Below, piece after piece: positions 7,753 through 15,584 of a stretch of 64,000 nucleotides of DNA. The number at the start of each line of letters is the position of its first letter. Positions within the stretch are counted from its first letter, which is position 1. The notes beneath the pieces are model-generated. The model had not been told where the DNA came from. It saw only the letters and a list, made by a program, of their open reading frames with translations, and ran no database searches. Position numbers and translations under genes: made by a program. Source of the stretch: JAIBAC01 sp046331095 (GTDB taxonomy: Bacteria > Actinomycetota > Acidimicrobiia > UBA2766); contig JAXLRM010000007.1 of assembly GCA_046331095.1 (NCBI GenBank), positions 118,802 to 182,801 on the forward strand, written 5' to 3'.

Positions 7753-8768
7753 CAGACCTCTGCGCCCACCGGGGCGCCGTCGACGATCTGGTCGAGGTAC
7801 TCCGAGAGCCCGTAGCCGGTCTTCCCGCCGCAGGACCACTCGGTGAGCCCCTCGGAGATCCGCGTCGTGAGCGCGTTGCCCTCGGGGTCGGTGCGGCGGT
7901 TCCGCAGCGGGATGAGGTTGAGGACTCTGCCCTCGACCTCGTACTCGTCGCGCGACGTGCGGCAGCGGGCGTGCACGCAGCGGTGGTACCGGTCGTCGTC
8001 GAGCTCGCTCGACAGCGAGACGTCGACGACCATGTCGTAGCGGCCTTCGGTGAACACGGCGCCGGTCTTGCGGACCGAGCCGTCACGGCTCGCGACCCAC
8101 GACACCACGATGCCGAAGTCGTCGCCGAAGTTCATCGTGAGCCAGCGGTAGTACCACGGCGCCTGCCAGAAGCGTGGTCCCCACGAGTGGTCGCGCAGGC
8201 CGTAGCCGTCGAGGTCCCACGACTCGTCACCGACGGTGAAGGTTCCCGTCGCGCCCACGTGCTGTTCGTAGTGGCCACGGGCGAAGCCGCCCATCGGGTC
8301 GTCCGCCGTGAGGGGTTCGCCGTCGTCGCCCACCGGCTCGCCACCGAACATCGGCGAGAGGCCGCGGTAAGAGAGTCGCACCTCGGCGTCCACCCACGGA
8401 TTGGCCTTGAATGCTTCGCGCGGATCGGCCATCTGCAGGGGGTCCTCCAAGAGGACGACCTTGCCCGCGTAGGAGGTATCGAGAGCCTCGAACGGCTCGA
8501 CGACCTCGAAGCGCATGCCGCCGGCGTCGAAGGCGTCGTTGCCGGCGATCTCGGGACGGCCGAACCAGAAAGCCACGCGCCCGTCGGGGAGGTACAGGCA
8601 CGTCGTCAGCTCGGCATAACCCTCGTTGGCGCGGTTGCCGAGGCGCAGGAACCCTCCGCAGCGCTGCGCGGGGTCGTAGACGTTGAAGTACATCGACTCG
8701 TTGAAGTTCGAGGCGTCCTCCAACGCGTGCATGTACTCGTCGCGGTGCTCGGGTGGCCGGATCCGCAC
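7752..8768 (-). CDS. CrtC/AttH-like lipocalin-fold protein (DUF7064/7065 type)
   Basis: 338 residues, rich in Trp and Tyr, with the double-lipocalin-like pattern of proteins once annotated as hydroxyneurosporene synthase. Seen here: FNESMYFNVYDP near the N-terminus, the central GYGLRDHSWGPRFW motif, and FGIVVSWVASRDG in the second half. The GTG at 8768 is chosen because a good Shine-Dalgarno (ggggaaggcgag) stands just before it; the frame is open far upstream but non-homologous. It is translationally coupled to the phosphotransferase downstream. CrtC itself hydrates carotenoids; whether this protein hydrates, binds or isomerises its ligand is unknown. A carotenoid oxygenase lies 4 kb away, which may or may not be related. 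Confidence 0.7.
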   Translation of the reverse strand: MRIRPPEHRDEYMHALEDASNFNESMYFNVYDPAQRCGGFLRLGNRANEGYAELTTCLYLPDGRVAFWFGRPEIAGNDAFDAGGMRFEVVEPFEALDTSYAGKVVLLEDPLQMADPREAFKANPWVDAEVRLSYRGLSPMFGGEPVGDDGEPLTADDPMGGFARGHYEQHVGATGTFTVGDESWDLDGYGLRDHSWGPRFWQAPWYYRWLTMNFGDDFGIVVSWVASRDGSVRKTGAVFTEGRYDMVVDVSLSSELDDDRYHRCVHARCRTSRDEYEVEGRVLNLIPLRNRRTDPEGNALTTRISEGLTEWSCGGKTGYGLSEYLDQIVDGAPVGAEV

Positions 8769-8827
8769 GTGACTCGCCTTCCCCCTGGACCTGGAGCAGA
8801 GCGCAAGTGTGCCAGCATCGCTCACCG

Positions 8828-9640
8828 ATGGACATCTGGCTCGCGAGCAGGGGCGGGGAGGTGGCAGCCGTCGACGCCGAGACCCGTGAGGTCGTCCGCA
8901 GAGTGGACCTGGGTCACGTGGTCGACGCGCTGGCGCGCGACGGCGACCTGGTGTGGGCGGTCGGCGATCGATCCCTCTCCGCCGTCGACGCGCGGACCGG
9001 CGCGGTGGCGTCGACCGCGACCGTGCCGGGGCGGGCGTCGTCGCTCGTCGTGACCGGTGGCGAACCGGTCGTGCTGGCCACCGGTCGGCGACCGGCTCTT
9101 GCGTGGCCTCGCTCGGGCCGCAGTATCCGGCTCGGGTGGCAGTCGCAGGCCCTTGCCGCCGGGCACGGCTCCCTCTGGATCGCGTGCCAGCGGCGTCCCG
9201 GCGTGATCGAGCGGCGGGATCCCGGGACCGGAGACGTGACCGGCGAGTTCGCTGTACACCGCGACCCCCAGGCGATCTGGGTCGGCGCGAAGTGGGTCTG
9301 GGTCGCGACCGACGGCCCCGGCGGTGTCGATCGCGTCGACCCCACGACCGGCGCGGTGGACGCGTCCGTCGAGATCGCGCGCCAGCCGACGGCGCTACGG
9401 GAGGCCTTCGGTGCACTCTGGGTGACCCACGGATCGGAGCCACGCCTCACCCGCATCGACCCGGACCCGCTGGTTGTCACCGCGACGATCCGCGTAGGGG
9501 CGGGAGCGTTCGGGATCGGCGTCGCGGAGCGTGCCCTCTGGCTCACCCAGGCACTCGCATCACGGGTGTGCGTGGTCGACCCGCGCCGCAACGGCGTACG
9601 CGGACGCTTCGACTGGGACGCGCCCTTCGCCATTTGCTAG
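8828..9640 (+). CDS. Beta-propeller (YVTN/Vgb-like) protein
   Basis: 270 residues made of about six repeated blade units: strands such as GGEVAAVDAETREVV, DLVWAVGDRSLSAVDARTG, GSLWIACQRRPGVIERRDP and KWVWVATDGPGGVDRVDP repeat a (W/V)-x-D-P/A-x-T-G pattern. This is typical of YncE/streptogramin-lyase-like propellers. No signal peptide or transmembrane segment is apparent, so it may be cytosolic; no catalytic residues of virginiamycin B lyase can be assigned. It is divergent from the CrtC-like gene with a 59-bp gap. The role is unknown; ligand binding or protein scaffolding are the usual functions of this fold. Confidence 0.7.
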   Translation: MDIWLASRGGEVAAVDAETREVVRRVDLGHVVDALARDGDLVWAVGDRSLSAVDARTGAVASTATVPGRASSLVVTGGEPVVLATGRRPALAWPRSGRSIRLGWQSQALAAGHGSLWIACQRRPGVIERRDPGTGDVTGEFAVHRDPQAIWVGAKWVWVATDGPGGVDRVDPTTGAVDASVEIARQPTALREAFGALWVTHGSEPRLTRIDPDPLVVTATIRVGAGAFGIGVAERALWLTQALASRVCVVDPRRNGVRGRFDWDAPFAIC

Positions 9641-9691
9641 TCGGGTGCAGGCATACTGACCCGCCGGTCAAAGGTCAGCCAAGGGGGCACG

Positions 9692-10825
9692 ATGGGACCG
9701 CTTCAGGGCGTCAAGGTCGTCGAGATCGCCGGGATCGGGCCAGGCCCGTTCTGCGCCATGATGCTGGCCGACATGGGCGCCGACATCGTCCGTGTCGAGC
9801 GTCGTGGCGCCCCGATGGCGGGCAACCCCAACGACTTCCTCAACCGCGGGCGGCGCTCGATCGCGGTCGATCTGAAACAGCCCGACGGCGTCGAGACCGT
9901 CCTGCGCCTCGTGGAGAAGGCCGACGCGCTCCAGGAGGGGTTCCGCCCGGGTGTGATGGAGCGACTCGGCCTCGGTCCCGACGACTGCCTCGCCCGCAAC
10001 CCGGCGCTCGTCTACGGCCGCATGACCGGATGGGGCCAGGACGGACCGTGGGCGCAGATGGCCGGCCACGACATGAACTACATCTCGATCAACGGTGTCC
10101 TGCACAGCTTCGGCCAGAAGGGTCTGCCGCCCCAGCCGCCGTGCAACGCTGTCGGCGACTTCGGTGGGGGTGGGATGCTGCTCGCTTTCGGGATCGCTTG
10201 CGGGATCATCGAGTCGCGCACGTCAGGCAAGGGTCAGGTGGTCGACGCCGCGATGGTCGACGGGTCCGCCGTGCTCATGACGATGGTGTACGCCTTGCGC
10301 CAGATGGGCCTCTGGACCGACGAGCGCGGCACGAACATGCTCGACACCGGCGCGCACTTCTACGACGTCTACGAGACCGCCGACGGCGAGTACATGTCGG
10401 TCGGCTCCATCGAACCGCAGTTCTACGCCAAGATGCTCGAGATCACGGGTATCGACCCTGCCGAGTTGCCGGGCCAGATGGACAAGGGTCGGTGGGACGA
10501 GGCTCGTGCCAAGATCGCCGCCGCGATCAAGACCAGGTCCCGTGACGAGTGGGCCGCCCTCGCCGAGGGCACCGACGCGTGCATGGCCCCGATCCTGTCG
10601 ATCCCGGAGGCGTTCGAGCACCCACACGTCAAGGCGCGTGAGACCTTCGTCGACTTCGAGGGGGTGACCCAGCCGGCGCCGGCACCGCGCTTCTCGCGTA
10701 CCAAGGAGCAGATCCAGCGTCGTGCGGCTTCGCTGGGCGAGCACACCGACGAGGTCCTCGCCGACTGGATCGGGGCCGACGAGTCCGAGGTCGCGAGGCT
10801 GCGCGATGCAGGTGCCGTGAGCTGA
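9692..10825 (+). CDS. mcr: Alpha-methylacyl-CoA racemase (CaiB/BaiF CoA-transferase superfamily)
   Basis: 377 residues. It interconverts the R and S forms of 2-methylacyl-CoA esters, needed for beta-oxidation of branched-chain and sterol side-chain acids. Counting from the ATG, H126 (AGHDMNY), D156 (VGDFGGGG) and E241 (SIEPQF) fall at the catalytic positions of the characterised Mycobacterium tuberculosis Mcr, so this assignment is stronger than a generic family III CoA-transferase call. The N-terminal GVKVVEIAGIGPGPF and GADIVRVE motifs are typical of the fold. A Shine-Dalgarno aagggggc precedes the start. The gene stands alone but fits the lipid/terpenoid catabolism theme of the preceding genes. 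Confidence 0.92.
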   Translation: MGPLQGVKVVEIAGIGPGPFCAMMLADMGADIVRVERRGAPMAGNPNDFLNRGRRSIAVDLKQPDGVETVLRLVEKADALQEGFRPGVMERLGLGPDDCLARNPALVYGRMTGWGQDGPWAQMAGHDMNYISINGVLHSFGQKGLPPQPPCNAVGDFGGGGMLLAFGIACGIIESRTSGKGQVVDAAMVDGSAVLMTMVYALRQMGLWTDERGTNMLDTGAHFYDVYETADGEYMSVGSIEPQFYAKMLEITGIDPAELPGQMDKGRWDEARAKIAAAIKTRSRDEWAALAEGTDACMAPILSIPEAFEHPHVKARETFVDFEGVTQPAPAPRFSRTKEQIQRRAASLGEHTDEVLADWIGADESEVARLRDAGAVS

Positions 10826-10945
10826 CTCCCGTGCCAGCCGTTGCCCGTCACTTGCGCGGCGCTGTCTCGCGCCCCAGCCGGTTTCGGCAGGAGACGTGTG
10901 CGCCCTGATCGAACACCAAGTCGGACTACCCCCGGGAGTTTCCTC

Positions 10946-12655
10946 ATGCCCGTCAGCGCAGCCTCGGAGGACCCCGCTCCGTCCGTCGAGGCTGCAGGTG
11001 TCGACCGGGATTCAGTCACGTCATCGGGGACATGGCGCACTGTCGCCGCATGCGCTGTCGCAGTCGTGGTCCTCGCAGGTTTCTTCCTCCTGACCCGGCC
11101 GGGAAACGTCACCGAGGCCGAGGACGCGTGGCGATACGCGGTCGGGGTGCGCGACGGGGGTGAGCTCGACCTGGGTGCCGGCGCGCATCCATACACCCCG
11201 ATGGTCATGCGTCCCGTGTTCCTGGCACTTCGCGGCCTCGGCTTCGGCATCGAGGCGACGACGGTGATGAGCACGATATCCGCGGTCGGAATGGCGCTCG
11301 CTGTCGTCCTCCTGGTGATCCTGCTGTGGAAGGGGATCGGGCTGCAGCGCGGTGTCGCCCTCTGCGCCGCCACCGGCCTCGCTCTGTCCTACGTGTTCTG
11401 GCGCTACAGCGCGGAACAGGAGATCTACGGCCTCGCCATAGCCACGGCGATGGTCGCGGCTGCCTACGTATACATGGGACGTGTGCGTCCGTGGTGGCTC
11501 GTGATCACGATCCTGCTCACGATCGTTGCCACCGTGACCCACCTACTGAACTTGTCACTACTGGTTGGGCTCGTTCCGCTCGTCGTCTGGCATCGCGCCC
11601 CGACGTCGAAGCGACGCACGTGGGCCGCTATAGCGCTGGTGGCCACGGTCCTGGGCGGGATGCTGGTCTGGGCTGCGCGTCCGCTCGTGGCGCCGAATGC
11701 GGGTCGGGAGACGTACGATCCGCCGATCGCCGCCGCGGTGGTACACGACGATTCCGTTCGTGCCGTGGCCATGGCTGTGGGGTTCAGTCCGCGCAACGTG
11801 CCCGAAGGGGCGGTCGGGCTCACCCAGGCGGTCGTGTCGGCGAACTTCGCTCTCGGCTTCGGGCCGGTCCTGGACTTCATGGACGGGGCCTTCCCCGGAA
11901 GGGACTTCTCCGAGGAGAGGTACCTGGGTGAGAGGATCCCGCGTTGGCAGAGCTGGCTCGCCCTGGCGACTCTCGTCACGTTCCTCGGTCTCTCGGTGAC
12001 CCTGGTCGTCGCTGGCCGCCGCGGCTTCCTCGGCCGGCTCAGGCATCCTCTCGCCCTACCCTTTGCCGGCTGGTTCCTGGTGTACCTGGGGATGATGATC
12101 CTGAGCGAGCCGGCGAACCCGGAGCTGTGGACCGCGGGACTACCACCCTTGTGGGCGCTGTTGGCGTGTCTCTTCATCGCTCCTGTGTGGGAGCGGAGCC
12201 GGCTTCGGTGGCTCCCGATCGCCCTGGTCGCCGTGCTAGGAGTACACAACCTGATCGGAGGTATTCTCCCGGTCGCCTCGGCGGACTCCGACCTCTGGCG
12301 CGCCCGCAACGCGTGGCTCCTCGAGCGCCTCGGCCCCGAGGACATCGTCGTGCTCGGCGACGACAAGGTTCAGTCCGGCTACCTCAGGTACCTGTCGCCG
12401 GCGCGGGTCATGTGGTTCGACAACGTCACGCCGGAGGAGTTCGACGAGCAGCTCGCTGCTATCGGGGCACGCCGCGGTCACGTCTACGCGTACAAGGGAT
12501 TCATCGACCCCCGTCACGAGAAGTCGATGACCGACGGTCAGTACGACCGCCTCCGAACGGTCTCGGACCGCCTACGGGGTGACTTCGTGAAGATCCACGA
12601 TGACGAGTGGGGCGGCGTATTCGAGTACTGCCCTGTAGGTAGGTGCGGGCCCTGA
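10946..12655 (+). CDS. Polytopic membrane protein, GT-C/PMT-like
   Basis: 569 residues with roughly ten or more hydrophobic segments. A cytoplasmic N-terminal tail precedes the first segment (AACAVAVVVLAGFFLL); the first extracytoplasmic loop holds NVTEAEDAWRYAVGV with acidic residues, as in GT-C glycosyltransferases that use lipid-linked sugars. The C-terminal 120 residues after the last segment form a soluble domain. The ATG at 10946 is preceded by cgggag; the open frame upstream to 10841 lacks a membrane-protein character. Codon use is somewhat less GC-biased than its neighbours. I recognise only the general architecture (DUF2723/PMT-like); acceptor and donor are unknown. Confidence 0.6.
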   Translation: MPVSAASEDPAPSVEAAGVDRDSVTSSGTWRTVAACAVAVVVLAGFFLLTRPGNVTEAEDAWRYAVGVRDGGELDLGAGAHPYTPMVMRPVFLALRGLGFGIEATTVMSTISAVGMALAVVLLVILLWKGIGLQRGVALCAATGLALSYVFWRYSAEQEIYGLAIATAMVAAAYVYMGRVRPWWLVITILLTIVATVTHLLNLSLLVGLVPLVVWHRAPTSKRRTWAAIALVATVLGGMLVWAARPLVAPNAGRETYDPPIAAAVVHDDSVRAVAMAVGFSPRNVPEGAVGLTQAVVSANFALGFGPVLDFMDGAFPGRDFSEERYLGERIPRWQSWLALATLVTFLGLSVTLVVAGRRGFLGRLRHPLALPFAGWFLVYLGMMILSEPANPELWTAGLPPLWALLACLFIAPVWERSRLRWLPIALVAVLGVHNLIGGILPVASADSDLWRARNAWLLERLGPEDIVVLGDDKVQSGYLRYLSPARVMWFDNVTPEEFDEQLAAIGARRGHVYAYKGFIDPRHEKSMTDGQYDRLRTVSDRLRGDFVKIHDDEWGGVFEYCPVGRCGP

Positions 12656-12724
12656 GGCAGCAGCCCGGGGCGAGCCGCTGCCCGGCACTTGCCGTGTGCC
12701 CGGAGACCGTTCGGGGTTGGGGGA

Positions 12725-13771
12725 TCAGCCGGCGGAGACGAGAGCCGGGTCGGCGCCGGTGGTAACCGGCCGCGGGGTGAGGTGCGTTACCGTCGACGGC
12801 TCGGTGCCGAGATGCTTCTCGAGGAAGGCGGCGGTGGATTCGTAGCCGATGCGCATGAGCTCTGCCCCGTGCGACAGGTCGGGAAAGCGCACCTTGGGCA
12901 GAGCCGGTGGCGGGACCACGACGATCTCGGTCGAGTCGCCGTAGCGTGTGACGTCGAGGCGGAACCGGTTGGCGCGGGCGATCGCGAAGCTGCGCAGCAG
13001 CATCTCGAACGACGTCGCCGGCGATCCTGAGCCAGTTGCCGTGTCGGCTCCTTCTTGGAGAGCGAGCACGAAGACCCTGTCGGCGTCGGTTGCGTGCGAC
13101 AGGGGCACGTTGTTGACGACGCCGCCGTCGATGTAGACGTCTCCGCCGATGCGAACGGGTGGGAACACGCCGGGAAGTGCGGTGGTGGCCATCAACGGGC
13201 GCAGCAACGACCCGCTCGCGAACACGCGCTCGTCGCCCCGCGTCAGGTCGGTCGCGACGATCCGTAGCGGCACGGCGAGCTGGTGGAAGTGGGTCACCGG
13301 AGTCGTGCGTGTGATCAGCCTCACCAGGCCGTCGTTGGGGTAGAGGTGGTCGTGGCGGCGGGCGATCCGCCAGATGTGCTGCACGGCCCCGCCGGGGAAT
13401 ATCTCTTCCGTGCGCACCGAGGTCCACGTCTGCCGCAGGATCTCGACTCCCGCCGCCCCCGGCCGTGCAGCCATCGCGGCGCCGTTCAGGGCTCCGACGC
13501 TCGACGCCACGTAGACGTCGGGCTCGACACCGGCTTCGACGAGGGCCTCGAGCATCCCGGCCTGTACGGCTCCGAGGTGGCCACCGCCCGAGAGCACGAC
13601 CGCGGTGGTGCGTTTGGTCACCGGTTCGGCTGCGCTCGGGTCGCTGTGCTGGTTCCGTCGTCTGATCCGTACCACAGTGCCGTCCTTCGACGGTGGTGGT
13701 GTGCCCCCCTTGGCAACCCCTCCAACCTTGGAATTCGTCCCGGGGACCGTCAAAGCCTCTACGGCGTTCAC
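12725..13771 (-). CDS. Patatin-like phospholipase family protein
   Basis: 348 residues. A Ser-Asp dyad lipid acyl hydrolase: the oxyanion-hole motif SGGGHLGAVQ is at residues 61-70, the nucleophile elbow is A-S-S-V-G with Ser91 (the first Gly of GxSxG is replaced by Ala), and the catalytic Asp lies in YIDGGVVNNVP. The first 50 residues are polar and low in complexity, without a signal peptide, so the protein is probably cytosolic or peripherally membrane-bound like the RssA/NTE-type bacterial patatins. It is divergent from the nuo operon. The Gly-to-Ala change at the elbow is seen in some family members and need not inactivate it. Confidence 0.88.
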   Translation of the reverse strand: MNAVEALTVPGTNSKVGGVAKGGTPPPSKDGTVVRIRRRNQHSDPSAAEPVTKRTTAVVLSGGGHLGAVQAGMLEALVEAGVEPDVYVASSVGALNGAAMAARPGAAGVEILRQTWTSVRTEEIFPGGAVQHIWRIARRHDHLYPNDGLVRLITRTTPVTHFHQLAVPLRIVATDLTRGDERVFASGSLLRPLMATTALPGVFPPVRIGGDVYIDGGVVNNVPLSHATDADRVFVLALQEGADTATGSGSPATSFEMLLRSFAIARANRFRLDVTRYGDSTEIVVVPPPALPKVRFPDLSHGAELMRIGYESTAAFLEKHLGTEPSTVTHLTPRPVTTGADPALVSAG

Positions 13772-13831
13772 CGCAATTGACCTGCGTCGAAGGCCCAGCG
13801 CGCCTCCCGCTCCTCGGTGGCGGCGACCGCC

Positions 13832-13861
13832 TTGGTCGGGCGCGAGGGCGCAACGTAGTAT
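13832..13861 (+). promoter_or_regulatory. Candidate promoter of the nuo operon
   Basis: TTGGTC at 13832-13837 and TAGTAT at 13856-13861, separated by 18 bp, about 75 bp before the nuoA start. It is the best sigma70-like pair in the 163-bp gap between the divergent patatin gene and nuoA. Assigned by eye. Confidence 0.4.
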
Positions 13862-13934
13862 CCGCCCCCGGATCGAAGGGGCTGTGCTCGCACGGAACCT
13901 CGGGCCAACCCCGTCGGGACGACAGGGAGCAGAG

Positions 13935-14306
13935 TTGCCGATCGACGCCTATTACCGCTCGTACCTTCAGGTTGCCGCGGTCGCGCTTCTGGGCCTGGGA
14001 CTCTTCGGTGCGATGATCGGTCTCGCCAAGGTGCTCCAGCCCCGGCGCCTCAACGACATCAAGACCTCGATCTACGAGTGTGGTGTCGAGCCCCTCGGCG
14101 ACGAGTGGTCCCAGTCCCAGGTGCGGTACTACGTCTTCGCGCTCTTGTTCGTCGTCTTCGACGTGGAGGCGGTGTTCGTGTTCCCGTGGGCGACGATCAT
14201 GGGCACGCTCTCGTGGGCGTCCCTCGTCGAGATGGTGATCTTCATCCTGGTGCTCGCCGTGGCCCTGCTGTACGCGGTCCGCAAGGGTGTGCTGCGCTGG
14301 ATCTAG
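13935..14306 (+). CDS. nuoA: NADH-quinone oxidoreductase subunit A
   Basis: 123 residues, three transmembrane helices. The conserved YECGVEP motif (the quinone-proximal loop between helices 1 and 2) and the SQVRYYVFALLFVVFDVEAVFVFPW block identify subunit A of complex I. No ATG or GTG exists at a suitable place; the TTG at 13935 with agggagcag before it gives the normal N-terminus (PIDAYYRSY). First gene of an eleven-gene nuo operon without nuoEFG. Confidence 0.93.
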   Translation: MPIDAYYRSYLQVAAVALLGLGLFGAMIGLAKVLQPRRLNDIKTSIYECGVEPLGDEWSQSQVRYYVFALLFVVFDVEAVFVFPWATIMGTLSWASLVEMVIFILVLAVALLYAVRKGVLRWI

Positions 14307-14327
14307 GGCGCTGAGGTGAACGACGCT

Positions 14328-14399
14328 ATGAACCAGACAACCGAGCAGGTCGACGGCGGGTCCGACTTCGTGAACGCGTTCCCAAAGGCTCACCGCTGA
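14328..14399 (+). CDS. Possible 23-residue leader peptide coupled to nuoB
   Basis: A short ATG frame with gaggtgaac about 8 nt before the ATG encodes 23 residues (starting MNQTTEQ). Its TGA overlaps the nuoB ATG (TGATG at 14397-14401). This is the same coupling style as the rest of the operon, and it fills the only sizeable gap (92 bp) within nuoA-nuoD. It has no recognisable homology. It could be a translated coupling peptide or chance. Confidence 0.25.
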   Translation: MNQTTEQVDGGSDFVNAFPKAHR

Positions 14400-14914
14400 T
14401 GGCCCTGCTGGAGAGGATCGACCTCAACAAGGGCGCCGGCAAGCCGGTGCAGTGGCTCCTGAACTGGAGCCGCAAGTACTCGTTGTGGATGTTCCAGTTC
14501 GGACTCGCGTGCTGCGCGATCGAGATGGGCGCCGCGCTGACGAGCCCCCGCTACGACCTGATGCGCTTCGGGATCGTCCCGCTGCCGTCGTCTCCGCGCC
14601 AGTCGGACCTGATGATCGTGGCGGGCACCCTGACCGACAAGATGGCACCCGCGGTCAAGGTCATCTACGAGCAGATGCCCGAACCCAAGTACGTGATCTC
14701 GATGGGTTCGTGCAGCAACTGCGGCGGTCCGTACTGGGACAGCTACTCGGTGACCAAAGGTGTCGACCAGATCCTCCACGTCGACGTGTACGTGCCCGGG
14801 TGCCCCCCGCGTCCCGAGGCACTGATGCAGGGGATCATCGAGCTCCAGAAGATGATCCAGGGCGAGAACATCCAGGAGAAGTGGCGAGGTGAGCCCGTTG
14901 GCACTCGCGCCTGA
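14399..14914 (+). CDS. nuoB: NADH-quinone oxidoreductase subunit B
   Basis: 171 residues. Carries the terminal iron-sulfur cluster N2 that passes electrons to quinone. The ligands are visible: the adjacent Cys pair C38-C39 (FGLACCAIE), C105 (SMGSC) and C135 (VPGCPPRP). Peripheral-arm subunit contacting NuoD and NuoI. The ATG overlaps the stop of the short upstream frame, and the 3' end overlaps nuoC by 26 nt. All ligands needed for function are intact, so the absence of nuoEFG is not accompanied by decay here. Confidence 0.96.
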   Translation: MALLERIDLNKGAGKPVQWLLNWSRKYSLWMFQFGLACCAIEMGAALTSPRYDLMRFGIVPLPSSPRQSDLMIVAGTLTDKMAPAVKVIYEQMPEPKYVISMGSCSNCGGPYWDSYSVTKGVDQILHVDVYVPGCPPRPEALMQGIIELQKMIQGENIQEKWRGEPVGTRA

Positions 14915-15584
14915 GGACCTCACTGCCCGCTTCCGCCAAGGCCTGGGCGACTCGGTCGTGGACACGTCGACCGCGTTCGGGATGGCGACGGTAGTGGTCG
15001 CTGCCGACGCGTGGGTCGACGCGCTCACGTTCGCCAAGCGCGACACCGAGGTCGCATGCGACTCGTTCTCGTGGCTGTCCGCGATCGAGTGGGTCGACGA
15101 TTCCGCCCCCGCCGAAGCCGGCGAGGCCGGAGCTGAAGAAGACCGAGCCGAAGAAGGCCGAGCCGAAGAAGAGGTCCGAGCCGACGCCGAGGAAGCCCCC
15201 GAGGCCGGGGCCGAGGAATCCGACTACCGGGCGCCGCAGGTGCCGGCGTTCGAGGTCGTCGCACGCGTGACGTCGAGTACGGCGCACCACGGCGTGACGC
15301 TCAAGGCTCGCCTCGACCCCGACCAGCCGCAGGTGGCGACCGCCGTCGGGGTGTTCGCCGGTGCCAACTGGCACGAGCGTGAACTCATGGACATGTTCGG
15401 CGTCGAGGTCGTCGGCCACCCCAACCCGGCCAAGATCTACCTGCCGGACCACTTCGAGGGCCACCCCTTGCGACGCAGCTTCAAGCTCGGTGCCCGCGAG
15501 ATCAAGCCGTGGCCCGGAGACGTCAACGTCGAGGACATGCCCGAGGACACTCCCGTGACCGAACCGAAGCCGGGTCAGCCATGA
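14889..15584 (+). CDS. nuoC: NADH-quinone oxidoreductase subunit C with acidic insertion
   Basis: 231 residues. Hydrophilic connecting subunit of complex I. The conserved C-terminal block (FAGANWHERELMDMFGVEVVGHPNP, then LPDHFEGHPLRRSF) is intact. Unusually, residues about 71-111 are a low-complexity stretch composed almost entirely of Glu, Ala, Asp and a few Arg, inserted between the first core strand (DSFSWLSAIEWVDD) and the VPAFEVVARV strand. GTG start at 14889, overlapping nuoB by 26 nt; a TTG three codons later is an alternative. The stop overlaps the nuoD ATG (ATGA). The insertion probably forms a flexible acidic loop on the surface. Confidence 0.94.
   Translation: MSPLALAPEDLTARFRQGLGDSVVDTSTAFGMATVVVAADAWVDALTFAKRDTEVACDSFSWLSAIEWVDDSAPAEAGEAGAEEDRAEEGRAEEEVRADAEEAPEAGAEESDYRAPQVPAFEVVARVTSSTAHHGVTLKARLDPDQPQVATAVGVFAGANWHERELMDMFGVEVVGHPNPAKIYLPDHFEGHPLRRSFKLGAREIKPWPGDVNVEDMPEDTPVTEPKPGQP

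Noticed and set aside
9692..10825. Formyl-CoA or carnitine CoA-transferase
   Set aside because: The H126, D156 and E241 positions match alpha-methylacyl-CoA racemase, not the Asp-nucleophile pattern of the transferases.
10841..10945. N-terminal extension of the polytopic membrane protein
   Set aside because: Arg/Pro-rich sequence without the character of the protein; the ATG at 10946 has a Shine-Dalgarno.
12501..14393. A 630-codon minus-strand frame over the patatin gene and nuoA
   Set aside because: Overlaps the real patatin gene in another frame and opposes nuoA; its composition is Arg/Pro noise.
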